Assembly (NCBI RefSeq): GCF_013294025.1
Contig: NZ_JABSNL010000002.1
Span: forward strand, 186,001-250,000
Reading direction: 5' to 3'
DNA length: 64,000 nucleotides
From: Flavobacterium aeripolare
Lineage (GTDB): Bacteria; Bacteroidota; Bacteroidia; Flavobacteriales; Flavobacteriaceae
In this document: positions 23,922 through 32,614 of the stretch, piece by piece
Position numbering within the stretch: position 1 is the first letter of the stretch
How the letters are laid out: each line of letters starts with the position of its first letter
Notes under the pieces: model-generated
What the model was told of the DNA's origin: nothing
What the model saw: the letters and a program-made list of their open reading frames with translations, nothing else
Database searches by the model: none
Translations under genes and position numbers: made by a program

Positions 23922-24317
23922 TTATTCTTTAGTACTAGCATGCCCTTCGGTGCTCCATTTGACAAAACCACCATCTAATTCATAGATTGAAGTAAAGCCT
24001 AGCTCTTTTAATCTAGCACATGCTTTTTTACTGCGTGCACCACTACGGCAATAAACATAAACGTCTTTGTTTTTATCTAATGTGGCGCTCTTAGTGTCAA
24101 ATTCTGTTCCTAACCAGTCGATGTTTTTTGCATTGGCTAAATGCTCTGCGTTGAATTCCTCGGCTGTGCGCACATCTAGAATTTGCGGTTTTGCTGTTTT
24201 TTCAATTTTACTGGCAAAAACATCAGGAGATACTGTGTTTGTATTTTGAGAATACTGTTTCTGGCAGCTTAGAAATAAAATGCTTGAAAGTAAAAATAGG
24301 TAAAATGATTTTTTCAT
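23922..24317 (-). CDS. rhodanese-domain lipoprotein
   Basis: 131 residues. A lipoprotein signal ends at LFLSC (Cys about 18), so the domain is exported. A single rhodanese domain covers about 30-130, with ILDVRTAEEFNAEHLANAKNI and the active-site loop CRSGARSKKA (Cys about 90). Family members move sulfane sulfur or sense sulfide or thiols in the periplasm. The acceptor is unknown. The loop length fits the single-domain sulfurtransferase group. Confidence 0.9.
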   Translation of the reverse strand: MKKSFYLFLLSSILFLSCQKQYSQNTNTVSPDVFASKIEKTAKPQILDVRTAEEFNAEHLANAKNIDWLGTEFDTKSATLDKNKDVYVYCRSGARSKKACARLKELGFTSIYELDGGFVKWSTEGHASTKE

Positions 24318-24367
24318 GATTATTTAATTTTGCTTTTAAATATTATAAAAATTTGTTTTCTAGTGTG

Positions 24368-25447
24368 TTACAGGTTGTATATTTGATAAGACTGATGCGT
24401 TGATTTTACAATTGCTTCGGTTCGTTCTGGATGTGTGTCTGAAATAAACAATTGTCCAAAGGTATCTCCATTTACCATGTCGACAATCTTTGCAACCCTA
24501 TTTTCATCTAATTTGTCAAAGATATCGTCAAATAACAAAATAGGTTTCACACCACTCTGTTTTTTTAAAAATTCAAATTGAGCCAATTTTAACGCGATTA
24601 AAAATGATTTTTGTTGTCCTTGAGATCCAAACTTTTTAATTAGATGGCCGTCAATTTCAAAGGCAAGATCATCTTTGTGAATTCCCACACTGGTATACTG
24701 TAGCGCGCGGTCCTTATTTATATTTTCTTGAAAAAGTGTTAATAAATCTTTTTCGAATAAATGACTTTCATAAACTATTTGAACCACTTCTTCAGTTCCT
24801 ACAATATTGTGATGGTGCTTGTTAAATATGGGAATGAATTCAGCGATAAATTCTTGTCTGATTTTAAAAATATAACTTCCAAAGGCATCAAGTTGCTCAT
24901 TATATATTGCTATTGTGTCTTTTTCGAATAAATGATTAAGAGCAAAATACTTTAAAAGAGCATTGCGCTGGCTCATTACTTTTTGGTACTGTATGAGCTT
25001 TTGTAAGTATTCAGGATTAGATTGCGAAATCACGCTATCCATAAATTTTCTTCGCGTTTCGCTTCCTTCAACGATCAAATCTCTATCAGCAGGAGAAATA
25101 ATTACTAACGGAATGAAGCCTACATGGTCAGAAAATTTTTCATAAGCCTTGCCGTTTCTTTTCAAAATCTTCTTTTGACCCTTCTTTAAACTGCAAACAA
25201 CATGTTCAGCTCTATCATTTTTTTCGAATTCGGCGTCTATCACAAAAAACTCTTCACCGTGCTTGATGTTTTGAACTGCAAGAGGGTTAAAATAGCTTTT
25301 TCCATAAGCTAAGTGGTAAATTGCATCGAGTACATTTGTTTTTCCTATGCCGTTCTTGCCAACAAAACAATTGATTTTCTCTTTGAATTCGAAGCTTGCC
25401 TCGTCAAAATTTTTATAATTGAATAAAGATATTTTTTTTAAATACAT
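24368..25447 (-). CDS. recF: DNA replication and repair protein RecF
   Basis: A 359-residue SMC-like ATPase that helps load RecA at gaps. It shows [14 protein letters not shown] at the start, Walker [18 protein letters not shown] (about 30-46), the ABC signature region [18 protein letters not shown] (about 279-296) and Walker [17 protein letters not shown] (about 307-322). The C-terminal [20 protein letters not shown] contains the D-loop and switch region. Unlike in many bacteria, dnaA, dnaN and gyrB are not adjacent. The TPR gene diverges from it. Confidence 0.95.
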   Translation of the reverse strand: MYLKKISLFNYKNFDEASFEFKEKINCFVGKNGIGKTNVLDAIYHLAYGKSYFNPLAVQNIKHGEEFFVIDAEFEKNDRAEHVVCSLKKGQKKILKRNGKAYEKFSDHVGFIPLVIISPADRDLIVEGSETRRKFMDSVISQSNPEYLQKLIQYQKVMSQRNALLKYFALNHLFEKDTIAIYNEQLDAFGSYIFKIRQEFIAEFIPIFNKHHHNIVGTEEVVQIVYESHLFEKDLLTLFQENINKDRALQYTSVGIHKDDLAFEIDGHLIKKFGSQGQQKSFLIALKLAQFEFLKKQSGVKPILLFDDIFDKLDENRVAKIVDMVNGDTFGQLFISDTHPERTEAIVKSTHQSYQIYNL

Positions 25448-25637
25448 TTTATATGCGACTATATTATGGTGTTCACTAGTTATTTAGGAGTGCTTTTATT
25501 AATGTGTACAACAGAAAAAAGTGGTGTAAATATGCCCTCTTAGTTATATAATACTATTGCGATTTCCTAGGTTACAAAGGTACGGCTGTGTAGTAAAAAA
25601 ATACTTTTTTTTAAATTAAATATAAAAATCTTATTTT

Positions 25638-25670
25638 TTTGCGTGGGTTTGAATAAAAATTTTATTTTTG
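25638..25670 (+). promoter_or_regulatory. Bacteroidetes-type promoter of the TPR-ribH operon
   Basis: TTTG at 25638-25641 and TATTTTTG at 25663-25670 with a 21-bp spacer, lying 24 bp before the ATG at 25694. Confidence 0.6.
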
Positions 25671-25693
25671 CGGTTCACTAAATAGAAATTTAA

Positions 25694-26467
25694 ATGGCTA
25701 CTTACAATAAAAGAGGATATAAAACTCCAAAAGAAAAAGAAGTAAAAGACACAGTAGAAGGCGTTACAATTGAAGATACTGAAAGCACAACTGCTGAAGT
25801 TTTTACAAAGTTAGACGAAACTGCTTCTAAAACAGAAGACTGGGTTGCCAAGAATCAAAAAATTATCATTGGAATTGTGGGAGCAGTGGCTTTATTCACT
25901 GTTGGTTACGTAGTATGCCAAAAATTTATTGCTGAGCCTAAGCAGTTAGAAGCAGCAGATGAAATGTTTGTAGCGCAACAAAACTTTAAGTTAGCTACTG
26001 ATGGGGTTGCAAGTGACTCATTATACACATTGTCACTTAATGGATCTGAAGGTAAATTTGGATTTATCAAAATTGCTGATGAATATTCAGGAACAGATGC
26101 AGGGAACTTAGCAAATTACTATGCAGGAGTTGCGTACTTGAACACTGGGAAATATGCTGAAGCAATTGACTATTTAGAGAAATTCAAATCAGAAGATATT
26201 GTATTAAGCGCATTGGCAAAAGGAGCTATTGGAGACGCATATGCTCAAAAAGACCAACCAAAAGAAGCGTTAGATAATTATTTGAAAGCAGTTGCTGCTA
26301 ACAAAAATGATTTTACTACTCCTAGATTTTTATTAAAAGCAGGTAAAACAGCTTTAGAATTAGGAAAAAAAGAAGATGCTTTAAAATACTTCACGGATAT
26401 TAAAGAAAACTTTGACACAGCACCAGAAGCTGCTTCAGTTGACGCTTTAATAGGATTAGCACAATAA
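25694..26467 (+). CDS. membrane-anchored tetratricopeptide protein (YfgM-like)
   Basis: 257 residues. A charged cytoplasmic start is followed by one membrane helix (about 54-75, IIIGIVGAVALFTVGYVVC) and a periplasmic part with TPR-type repeats. Clear ones are YYAGVAYLNTGKYAEAIDYL (about 143), AIGDAYAQKDQPKEALDNYL (about 179) and LLKAGKTALELGKKEDALKY. The layout matches the YfgM family, which in E. coli interacts with the SecYEG translocon and periplasmic chaperones. That role here is inferred. It is followed 40 bp later by ribH. Confidence 0.85.
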   Translation: MATYNKRGYKTPKEKEVKDTVEGVTIEDTESTTAEVFTKLDETASKTEDWVAKNQKIIIGIVGAVALFTVGYVVCQKFIAEPKQLEAADEMFVAQQNFKLATDGVASDSLYTLSLNGSEGKFGFIKIADEYSGTDAGNLANYYAGVAYLNTGKYAEAIDYLEKFKSEDIVLSALAKGAIGDAYAQKDQPKEALDNYLKAVAANKNDFTTPRFLLKAGKTALELGKKEDALKYFTDIKENFDTAPEAASVDALIGLAQ

Positions 26468-26507
26468 TTAATATTGTAGATTAATTTCTCAATAAAATAA
26501 TAATAGT

Positions 26508-27080
26508 ATGGCTACAGCAAATAAAAATTTATCAAATTACGATAAAAGTACACTTCCTAAAGCAAAGGATTTTCGTTTTGGAGTTGTCGTTTCTGAGTGG
26601 AATGATACTATAACTGAAGGGTTGTACAAGGGAGCTTATGATGCTTTCCTTGACAATGAAGTGCAAGATTCAAACATTATTCGCTGGAATGTACCTGGGA
26701 GTTTTGAATTGATATATGGCGCAAAAAAAATGTTGCAAACGCAAAATGTAGATGCAGTAATCGTAATAGGATGTGTAATCCAAGGCGAGACAAAGCATTT
26801 TGATTTTGTGTGTGAAGGTGTTACTCAAGGAATTAAAGACTTGAACGTTCAAACAGATGTTCCAGTTATCTTTTGTGTATTAACAGACAACATAATGCAA
26901 CAATCGATTGATAGAAGTGGTGGTATTCATGGAAACAAAGGTACCGAAGCGGCAATAGCAGCTATTAAAATGGCATTTATACGTCAACAAGCTTCTTTGA
27001 CTCATAATTATGATACACAAAAAGTACTTTCGTCGGGTCAATTACAAATTGAAGATTTGCCTTTAAAAATAGGAGAATAA
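26508..27080 (+). CDS. ribH: 6,7-dimethyl-8-ribityllumazine synthase
   Basis: Penultimate step of riboflavin synthesis, forming icosahedral or pentameric shells. Core motifs: FGVVVSEWNDTITEGL (substrate-binding Trp near 31), WNVPGSFELIYGAKKM, VIGCVIQGETKHFDFVCEG with the catalytic His (about 98), and FCVLTDNIMQQSIDRSG (about 124-140). At 190 residues it is longer than the usual 155-ish, with about 20 extra residues at the N-terminus and a C-terminal tail from about 165. Both extensions would lie on the shell surface. A terminator follows. Confidence 0.95.
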   Translation: MATANKNLSNYDKSTLPKAKDFRFGVVVSEWNDTITEGLYKGAYDAFLDNEVQDSNIIRWNVPGSFELIYGAKKMLQTQNVDAVIVIGCVIQGETKHFDFVCEGVTQGIKDLNVQTDVPVIFCVLTDNIMQQSIDRSGGIHGNKGTEAAIAAIKMAFIRQQASLTHNYDTQKVLSSGQLQIEDLPLKIGE

Positions 27081-27102
27081 GTCATTAAATAATACCAATT
27101 TA

Positions 27103-27138
27103 AACCTATACTGTTTGTCAAAATAGTATAGGTTTTTT
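27103..27138 (+). terminator. intrinsic terminator after ribH
   Basis: Perfect 10-bp stem AACCTATACT / AGTATAGGTT followed by TTTT. It ends the TPR-ribH transcript. Confidence 0.85.
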
Positions 27139-27245
27139 GTTTTATTTATGATGCCTTAAGGCGGTAAAGACAATAGAAATTCCTTAAATTTGTGCTTCTT
27201 GGTTTTAAAAATTTGAAACCGTAAACTTTAAAATTAAATTCAGTA

Positions 27246-29108
27246 ATGTCGAGTATAATTCAGTTACTTCCTGATCATGTTGCAAATCAAATTGCTGCTG
27301 GAGAAGTAGTTCAAAGACCCGCTTCGGTGGTTAAAGAACTATTAGAAAATGCCGTTGATGCAAATGCCACAGATATTAAATTGATTATAAAAGATGCAGG
27401 AAAAGCATTAGTTCAAGTAATTGATAACGGTAAAGGAATGAGTGTTACTGACGCTCGTTTATGTTTTGAACGTCATGCTACTTCAAAAATTAGATTAGCT
27501 GAAGATTTATTTTCGTTAAACACAAAGGGTTTTCGTGGTGAAGCACTAGCTTCTATTGCAGCAATTGCGCATGTTGAAATGAAGACCAAGCAAGACCAAG
27601 ATGAGTTAGGTACTCAAATTGTCATTGAAGGAAGTAAGTTTATTTCTCAAGAAGTAGCTGTACTGCCTAGGGGAACTTCCTTTGCAGTCAAAAACTTATT
27701 TTTTAATATTCCAGCAAGACGTAATTTTCTTAAATCAGATATTGTAGAATACCGCCACATCGTTGATGAGTTTCAGCGTGTTGCCTTAGCGCATCCTAAT
27801 ATTTATTTTACATTTTATCACAATGGTAGTGAAATGTTTAATTTGCCAGCTACCTCTTTAAGACAGCGAATAGTCAATGTATTTGCTGGTAAAACCAATG
27901 AAAAATTGGTTCCTGTTCAAGAGGAAACAGATATTATTATAATTCAAGGCTTTGTAGGGAAGCCTGAATTTGCCAAAAAAAATAGGGGAGAGCAGTTCTT
28001 TTTTGTAAATGATCGTTTTATAAAAAGTGGCTACTTGCATCATGCAGTTATGGCTGCCTACGATGGTGTCTTGAAGGATGGTGCACAGCCTAGTTACTTC
28101 TTGTACTTAACTGTGCCGCCTAATACTATTGATATCAATATTCATCCAACTAAAACAGAAATTAAGTTTGATGATGAGCATGCATTGTATGCTATTTTAA
28201 GAGCTTCTATAAAGCATAGTTTGGGACAGTTTAATGTTGCTCCCGTATTAGATTTTGATAGAGACGCTAATCTTGATACGCCATACAGTTACAAAGATAT
28301 GAAAGGCGCAACGCCTACAATTCAAGTTGATAGAAGTTTTAATCCTTTTTCTGATGATAAGGTGAATAAACACTATGCGGCTCCTAGTAGTTACAGCCGT
28401 AAAACAGAATCTACTGCAAACTGGGAAAGTTTATATGTAGGGTTAAAACAAGAGGCTGAATTTGAAACAGAAGCGGGTGAAATGTCATTTGAAAGTGAAA
28501 CCGTAACAGCCTCATTATTTAATGATGAGGAGGTAGAGCAATCTGTTAATATAGCCTACCAAATTCACAAAAAATATATCGTTTCTCCTATAAAATCGGG
28601 GATGGTTATTGTGGATCAACAACGTGCGCATCAACGTGTTCTATATGAACAGTTTTTAGTAAACATGACGGTGCAACAAGCGTCTAGCCAGCAGCTGTTG
28701 TTTCCATTAGACTTGTATTATTCTACGGTTGAAATTGAACTTATTGCTGAGTTAAAGCAATCATTAATTAATACAGGATTTGTTTTTGAAGATACTCATG
28801 GTGACCATATTGTAATTTCAGGTATTCCAGTAAATGTAACTGAAAGCGAAGTGTCAATTGTATTAGAGCAGTTGCTAAGTGATTTACAAGACGGCATCCC
28901 CAGCAGTAGTTTTAGTCAAAACGATACTATAGCAAAGTCTATGGCAAGAAGCTTGGCTGTGAAAACAGGTACCGTTTTAAGTGTTAAAGAACAAGAGAAT
29001 TTAGTAAACGGACTCTTTGCGTGTAAAGATCCAAACGTTTCCCCATTTCAAAAACCAACTTTCATTACTATGCGTGTGGAAGACATTGATAAAAAATTTG
29101 CATTATGA
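27246..29108 (+). CDS. mutL: DNA mismatch repair protein MutL
   Basis: 620 residues. The GHKL ATPase domain is intact: VVKELLENAVDAN (catalytic Glu about 36), VIDNGKGMS, TKGFRGEALASI and VNDRFIKSG. NIHPTKTEIKF ends the transducer domain (about 330). The C-terminal dimerisation domain lies at about 430-620. Its expected endonuclease motif DQHA(X)2E(X)4E is replaced by DQQRAHQRVLYE (about 457-468), and the later C-terminal metal-site motifs are also altered. This MutL may thus lack nicking activity. A -7-like TAAATTTG occurs at 27185-27192. The rhomboid gene starts within its last codons (4-bp overlap). Confidence 0.96.
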   Translation: MSSIIQLLPDHVANQIAAGEVVQRPASVVKELLENAVDANATDIKLIIKDAGKALVQVIDNGKGMSVTDARLCFERHATSKIRLAEDLFSLNTKGFRGEALASIAAIAHVEMKTKQDQDELGTQIVIEGSKFISQEVAVLPRGTSFAVKNLFFNIPARRNFLKSDIVEYRHIVDEFQRVALAHPNIYFTFYHNGSEMFNLPATSLRQRIVNVFAGKTNEKLVPVQEETDIIIIQGFVGKPEFAKKNRGEQFFFVNDRFIKSGYLHHAVMAAYDGVLKDGAQPSYFLYLTVPPNTIDINIHPTKTEIKFDDEHALYAILRASIKHSLGQFNVAPVLDFDRDANLDTPYSYKDMKGATPTIQVDRSFNPFSDDKVNKHYAAPSSYSRKTESTANWESLYVGLKQEAEFETEAGEMSFESETVTASLFNDEEVEQSVNIAYQIHKKYIVSPIKSGMVIVDQQRAHQRVLYEQFLVNMTVQQASSQQLLFPLDLYYSTVEIELIAELKQSLINTGFVFEDTHGDHIVISGIPVNVTESEVSIVLEQLLSDLQDGIPSSSFSQNDTIAKSMARSLAVKTGTVLSVKEQENLVNGLFACKDPNVSPFQKPTFITMRVEDIDKKFAL

Positions 29109-29872
29109 GAAATTTAACCGAAACAGTTAAACAGTTATTGATAGTCAACGTGCTCTTCTTTATAGGGACAATGTTACTAGGGAGTTTTGATTTTAGTAAT
29201 CCCGCATTTAGACTATTATCGATGTCTTTTCCTGGAAATGATAATTTTCATTTTTGGCAAATAATTACACACATGTTTATGCATGGTAGTTTTATGCATA
29301 TTTTTTTCAATATGTTTGCATTGTACTCTTTTGGATCGGTGCTAGAAAATATTTGGGGAAGTAAAAAATTCTTGTTTTTCTATTTTTCATGTGGTCTTGG
29401 TGCCATAGCATTACATACCGGAATTAACTATTACTTTTTTAATGAAGGGCTAACAACTCTTGCTAGTAGTGGTTTTTCTAAAACTGAAATTTTACAAATT
29501 TTAAACGAAGGGAAGATCGATACGAGATGGCAAGAGCTAATGAGCGTATCAGAATTTCAGAATTTTACTGGAGCTTTTTTGGGTAATGTTGTGGGAGCTT
29601 CTGGTGCAATTTATGGTTTACTAGTAGCATTTGCTTTTATGTTTCCAAATGCTGAGTTAGCACTTATGTTTATCCCAGTGCCTATTAAAGCTAAATATTT
29701 TGTACCGGTTTGGATGTTGCTATACGATGGTTTCTTTGGAATATTAGGAAATTCATTTATGGGTATTGGTCAAGGTGTTGCACATTATGCTCATATAGGT
29801 GGTGCCATTACAGGTTTTATTATGGTTTATTATTGGAAAAAAAATCAGTTCAATGACAAACGTTGGAAGTAG
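29105..29872 (+). CDS. rhomboid family intramembrane serine protease, copy 1
   Basis: 255 residues with about six membrane helices. The catalytic Ser is in GASGAIYGLLVAF (about 188-190) and the catalytic His in YAHIGGAITGFI (about 231-234), so the dyad is intact. HMFMHGSFMHIFFNMFALYSFG (His/Asn of helix 2, about 57-78) stabilises the transition state in known rhomboids. A loop at about 115-175 between helices is longer than usual. It overlaps mutL by 4 bp and is followed 44 bp later by a second rhomboid gene. Substrate unknown. Confidence 0.92.
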   Translation: MRNLTETVKQLLIVNVLFFIGTMLLGSFDFSNPAFRLLSMSFPGNDNFHFWQIITHMFMHGSFMHIFFNMFALYSFGSVLENIWGSKKFLFFYFSCGLGAIALHTGINYYFFNEGLTTLASSGFSKTEILQILNEGKIDTRWQELMSVSEFQNFTGAFLGNVVGASGAIYGLLVAFAFMFPNAELALMFIPVPIKAKYFVPVWMLLYDGFFGILGNSFMGIGQGVAHYAHIGGAITGFIMVYYWKKNQFNDKRWK

Positions 29873-29916
29873 TTGTAAAGAAAAGAAGGGGATTTAGAAA
29901 CTTTTAAATTAAGCAG

Positions 29917-30783
29917 ATGAATATAATAGATGATTTGAAAATGCAATACAGGACAGGTGGCATTTCGCAGCGCTTGATTTATTGGAATATAGGCTGTTTC
30001 ATACTTGCTATAATCCTTTTTTATAATTTCCAGTCTCAACAATTTTCATACCCTAATTGGGTTGCCTTAAATAGTGATGTTTCAAATTTTTTAATCTTTC
30101 CTTGGACATTTTTGACTTACGCTGTCTTTCATGATGGCTTTTTCCATTTGTTTTTTAATATGATTATCTTGAATTTTGCCTGCCAATTGTTTTTGACTTA
30201 TTTTACACAAAAACAGTTATTAGGCGTATATATTCTCAGTGCTATTTTTGCAGGATTAGTTTTTGTACTTTCTTATTTTATTATGGGATACAATGCTTCT
30301 ATTGTAGGAGCATCTGCAGCTATTATGGCAATACTAGTTGCTGTTACAACCTATCAGCCTTTGATGAATATAAGGATGTTTTTAATTGGGAATGTAAAGT
30401 TGTGGCATATTACGGGAGTGATTATTTTATTAGATTTATTGCAATTTAGAGCAGGTAATACTGGTGGCCATATTTCGCATTTAGCGGGTGCTTTTTTCGG
30501 GTACTTATTTATTACGTTGCTAAAAAACGGAACTGATCTCACGGTAGGAGTTTCTAAAATTATTGGTTTCTTTACAAATTTGTTCAAGAAATCGCCAAGT
30601 ACGCCTTTCAAAAAAGTACATAAAAATTATAAAGCTCCTCGAGAGCAAAAACCGACTTCTAAAATTATCACAAAAGATAGAAACCAACAACAGATTGATG
30701 CGATTTTAGATAAAATTAGTCAGTCTGGTTATGATAGTTTATCACAAGACGAGAAAGAATTCTTGTTTAAGACAGGTAAATAA
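29917..30783 (+). CDS. rhomboid family intramembrane serine protease, copy 2, with cytosolic tail
   Basis: 288 residues. VFHDGFFHLFFNMIILNFA is the helix-2 motif. The catalytic Ser sits in IVGASAAIMAILVA (about 130-132) and the His in GHISHLAGAFFGYL (about 186-192). The usual GxSG is GASA here, which is tolerated in active rhomboids. After the last helix (about 195) comes a basic linker and a short C-terminal module (about 255-288, AILDKISQSGYDSLSQDEKEF). I recall this tail as a Bacteroidetes-specific domain. Tandem with copy 1, so possibly a heteromeric or division-of-labour pair. Confidence 0.9.
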   Translation: MNIIDDLKMQYRTGGISQRLIYWNIGCFILAIILFYNFQSQQFSYPNWVALNSDVSNFLIFPWTFLTYAVFHDGFFHLFFNMIILNFACQLFLTYFTQKQLLGVYILSAIFAGLVFVLSYFIMGYNASIVGASAAIMAILVAVTTYQPLMNIRMFLIGNVKLWHITGVIILLDLLQFRAGNTGGHISHLAGAFFGYLFITLLKNGTDLTVGVSKIIGFFTNLFKKSPSTPFKKVHKNYKAPREQKPTSKIITKDRNQQQIDAILDKISQSGYDSLSQDEKEFLFKTGK

Positions 30784-30833
30784 ATTGAAACGTATAAAAT
30801 AGTAAACGTCGTAAGACAACATATACATAAATT

Positions 30834-31880
30834 ATGAAAAACCTTTCTTGGTTCAACAGACTGATGTATTTTTTTAACATTGTACTTATTATGGTGACCT
30901 TCATCGCGTATGTGTTGCCTTATCTTGCGCCAAAAATGTTTCCTATCTTATCTGTATTAACGCTAATTATTCCAGCTTTTTTTGTCCTCAATGCCTTGTT
31001 TTTCGTTTACTGGTTAATTCAGTTTAAGAAACGCTTGATTCTTTCAGGCTTGGTTTTATTAATGGGTATTACCTTTATCAATAAGTTCTACAAATTTAAT
31101 GAAAAGGAGTATGTTGACGACGATAAAAGTTTCAAAGTGATGAGTTACAATGTCAGACTATTTAACTTATTTAAATGGTTAGACAAAGAAGATGTAGCAG
31201 GCGAAATCTTAGAGTTTGTAAATGATAAAAATCCTGATATTCTGTGTATTCAGGAATTTTCTACATCAGCAAAAATTGACTTGAAAGTATACAAGCATAA
31301 GTTTATATTGATGGAGGGTAATAAAATTAGAACGGGTCAAGCTATTTTTTCTAAATTCCCGATTATTAATGAAGGGAATATCACTTTTCCTAATTCGAAT
31401 AATAATGTCATTTACGCTGATATCAAGCGTGGAAAAGACATTATTAGAGTATACAATATGCACTTGCAATCAATTAAGATTTCGCCCGACGTTACTGAAA
31501 TATCTGAAAATATCGATGCTATTAACCAAGATAAATCGCAAAAGATGCTTGGTCGAATGAGTAAAGCTTTCAAAAAGCAGCAAATACAAGCCGAAATTTT
31601 TAAAGAGCACAAAAAAGATTGTAAATATCCTATTATAATATGTGGAGACATGAATAATAGTGCGTATTCCTATGTTTATCGCGATATTAGAGGGGATTTA
31701 AAAGACTCTTTTGAGGAGGCGGGACTTGGTTTTGGTAAAACATATAAATTTAGATATTATCCTGCTAGGATTGACTACATATTTGCCGATGCAAGCATGA
31801 CAGTTCAAAAACTTGAAACTTTCTCTGATTTCGAAAATTCAGACCATTACCCGATTATGGCGCAGTTTTCAATGAATTAA
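30834..31880 (+). CDS. membrane-anchored endonuclease/exonuclease/phosphatase family protein
   Basis: 348 residues. Three N-terminal membrane helices (about 10-80) carry an EEP (DNase I-like) domain (about 98-348). Catalytic signatures: VMSYNVRLFNL, ILCIQEFS with the metal-binding Glu (about 141), ICGDMNNSAYS (about 270), IDYIFAD (about 324) and SDHYPIMAQF with the catalytic His (about 341). Families with this fold cleave nucleic acids, phosphoinositides or sphingomyelin; the substrate here is not clear. The orientation of the helices leaves the catalytic domain's side uncertain. Last gene of the mutL-rhomboid run. Confidence 0.88.
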   Translation: MKNLSWFNRLMYFFNIVLIMVTFIAYVLPYLAPKMFPILSVLTLIIPAFFVLNALFFVYWLIQFKKRLILSGLVLLMGITFINKFYKFNEKEYVDDDKSFKVMSYNVRLFNLFKWLDKEDVAGEILEFVNDKNPDILCIQEFSTSAKIDLKVYKHKFILMEGNKIRTGQAIFSKFPIINEGNITFPNSNNNVIYADIKRGKDIIRVYNMHLQSIKISPDVTEISENIDAINQDKSQKMLGRMSKAFKKQQIQAEIFKEHKKDCKYPIIICGDMNNSAYSYVYRDIRGDLKDSFEEAGLGFGKTYKFRYYPARIDYIFADASMTVQKLETFSDFENSDHYPIMAQFSMN

Positions 31881-31900
31881 TAGCTTACTCTAATTGCTCT

Positions 31901-32521
31901 TTACAATTGTTGTTGCTCTCTAAGGTAATCGATTGTATATTTTCCTTCACTAAACAACAAGTCGAGAATGCTGAGATTATTTAAGAATCCATGTTTTTCT
32001 TCAAATACTTGAATGTATCTCGTGAAAGTTGATGGGTCTTTTTTTCCATCAACAAGGGAGCGACGGTCATTAAATGTGCTACTATCCACAATTCCTTCAT
32101 ACGACTTAGTTTTTGCGTAAGCGAATTTATGACGTAATGATTGCTCTATAAACGCAAGAGTATCAAAATTTAAATCAAGTAAAAAGTGGTGTTTTTTTTC
32201 GAATAGCGCTCTTAAGTCATCTTCAAAATATTCATAAAAAGGCGAGCCTCTGTAAGCCGTTTCTAATGATTTAAAGTGCTGCTTTTGCCAGTCATAATCA
32301 GTGTCGATTATGATGTCTTTAGTTTTTTGAAGATTGGTTTTATTGTGCTTTACCGGAATATTTAGTAGTTGTAGACCATTCGGACTATAGATGTACGTGC
32401 GGTTTCTATTTGTTTGTTTCTGAAAATTATCTTCTACTTCAAATAAGATGTTATCTGCTTGTTCCATAGCTACAAAGTGACTAATTGAAGGGAAATAGGT
32501 AGGGTGCAATAGTGTGGTCAT
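31901..32521 (-). CDS. WbqC family protein
   Basis: 206 residues. LHPTYFPSISHFVAMEQADNI at the N-terminus, then QKQTNRNRTYI, WQKQHFKSLETAYRGSPFYEYF and the C-terminal lead-in of the WbqC family. The family is found in O-antigen clusters of some bacteria and, in Bacteroidetes, next to lepB. Enzymatic activity is not established. It starts downstream of the lepB terminator hairpin (32541-32597), so its expression depends on read-through or on a promoter inside that 90-bp gap. Confidence 0.88.
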   Translation of the reverse strand: MTTLLHPTYFPSISHFVAMEQADNILFEVEDNFQKQTNRNRTYIYSPNGLQLLNIPVKHNKTNLQKTKDIIIDTDYDWQKQHFKSLETAYRGSPFYEYFEDDLRALFEKKHHFLLDLNFDTLAFIEQSLRHKFAYAKTKSYEGIVDSSTFNDRRSLVDGKKDPSTFTRYIQVFEEKHGFLNNLSILDLLFSEGKYTIDYLREQQQL

Positions 32522-32540
32522 CTTACTAGAAATTTATAAT

Positions 32541-32597
32541 GGTAAAAAAAATAAAGTCATAAAGTACTCTAAAAGGAATAGCTTTATGACTTTGTTA
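32541..32597 (-). terminator. intrinsic terminator between lepB and wbqC
   Basis: Perfect 12-bp stem AAAGTCATAAAG (32553-32564) / CTTTATGACTTT (32582-32593) with a 17-base loop. On the minus strand it is followed by a long T-run, so it ends the parA-to-lepB transcript. Confidence 0.8.
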
Positions 32598-32614
32598 TTG
32601 ATATGTTTGAATTA

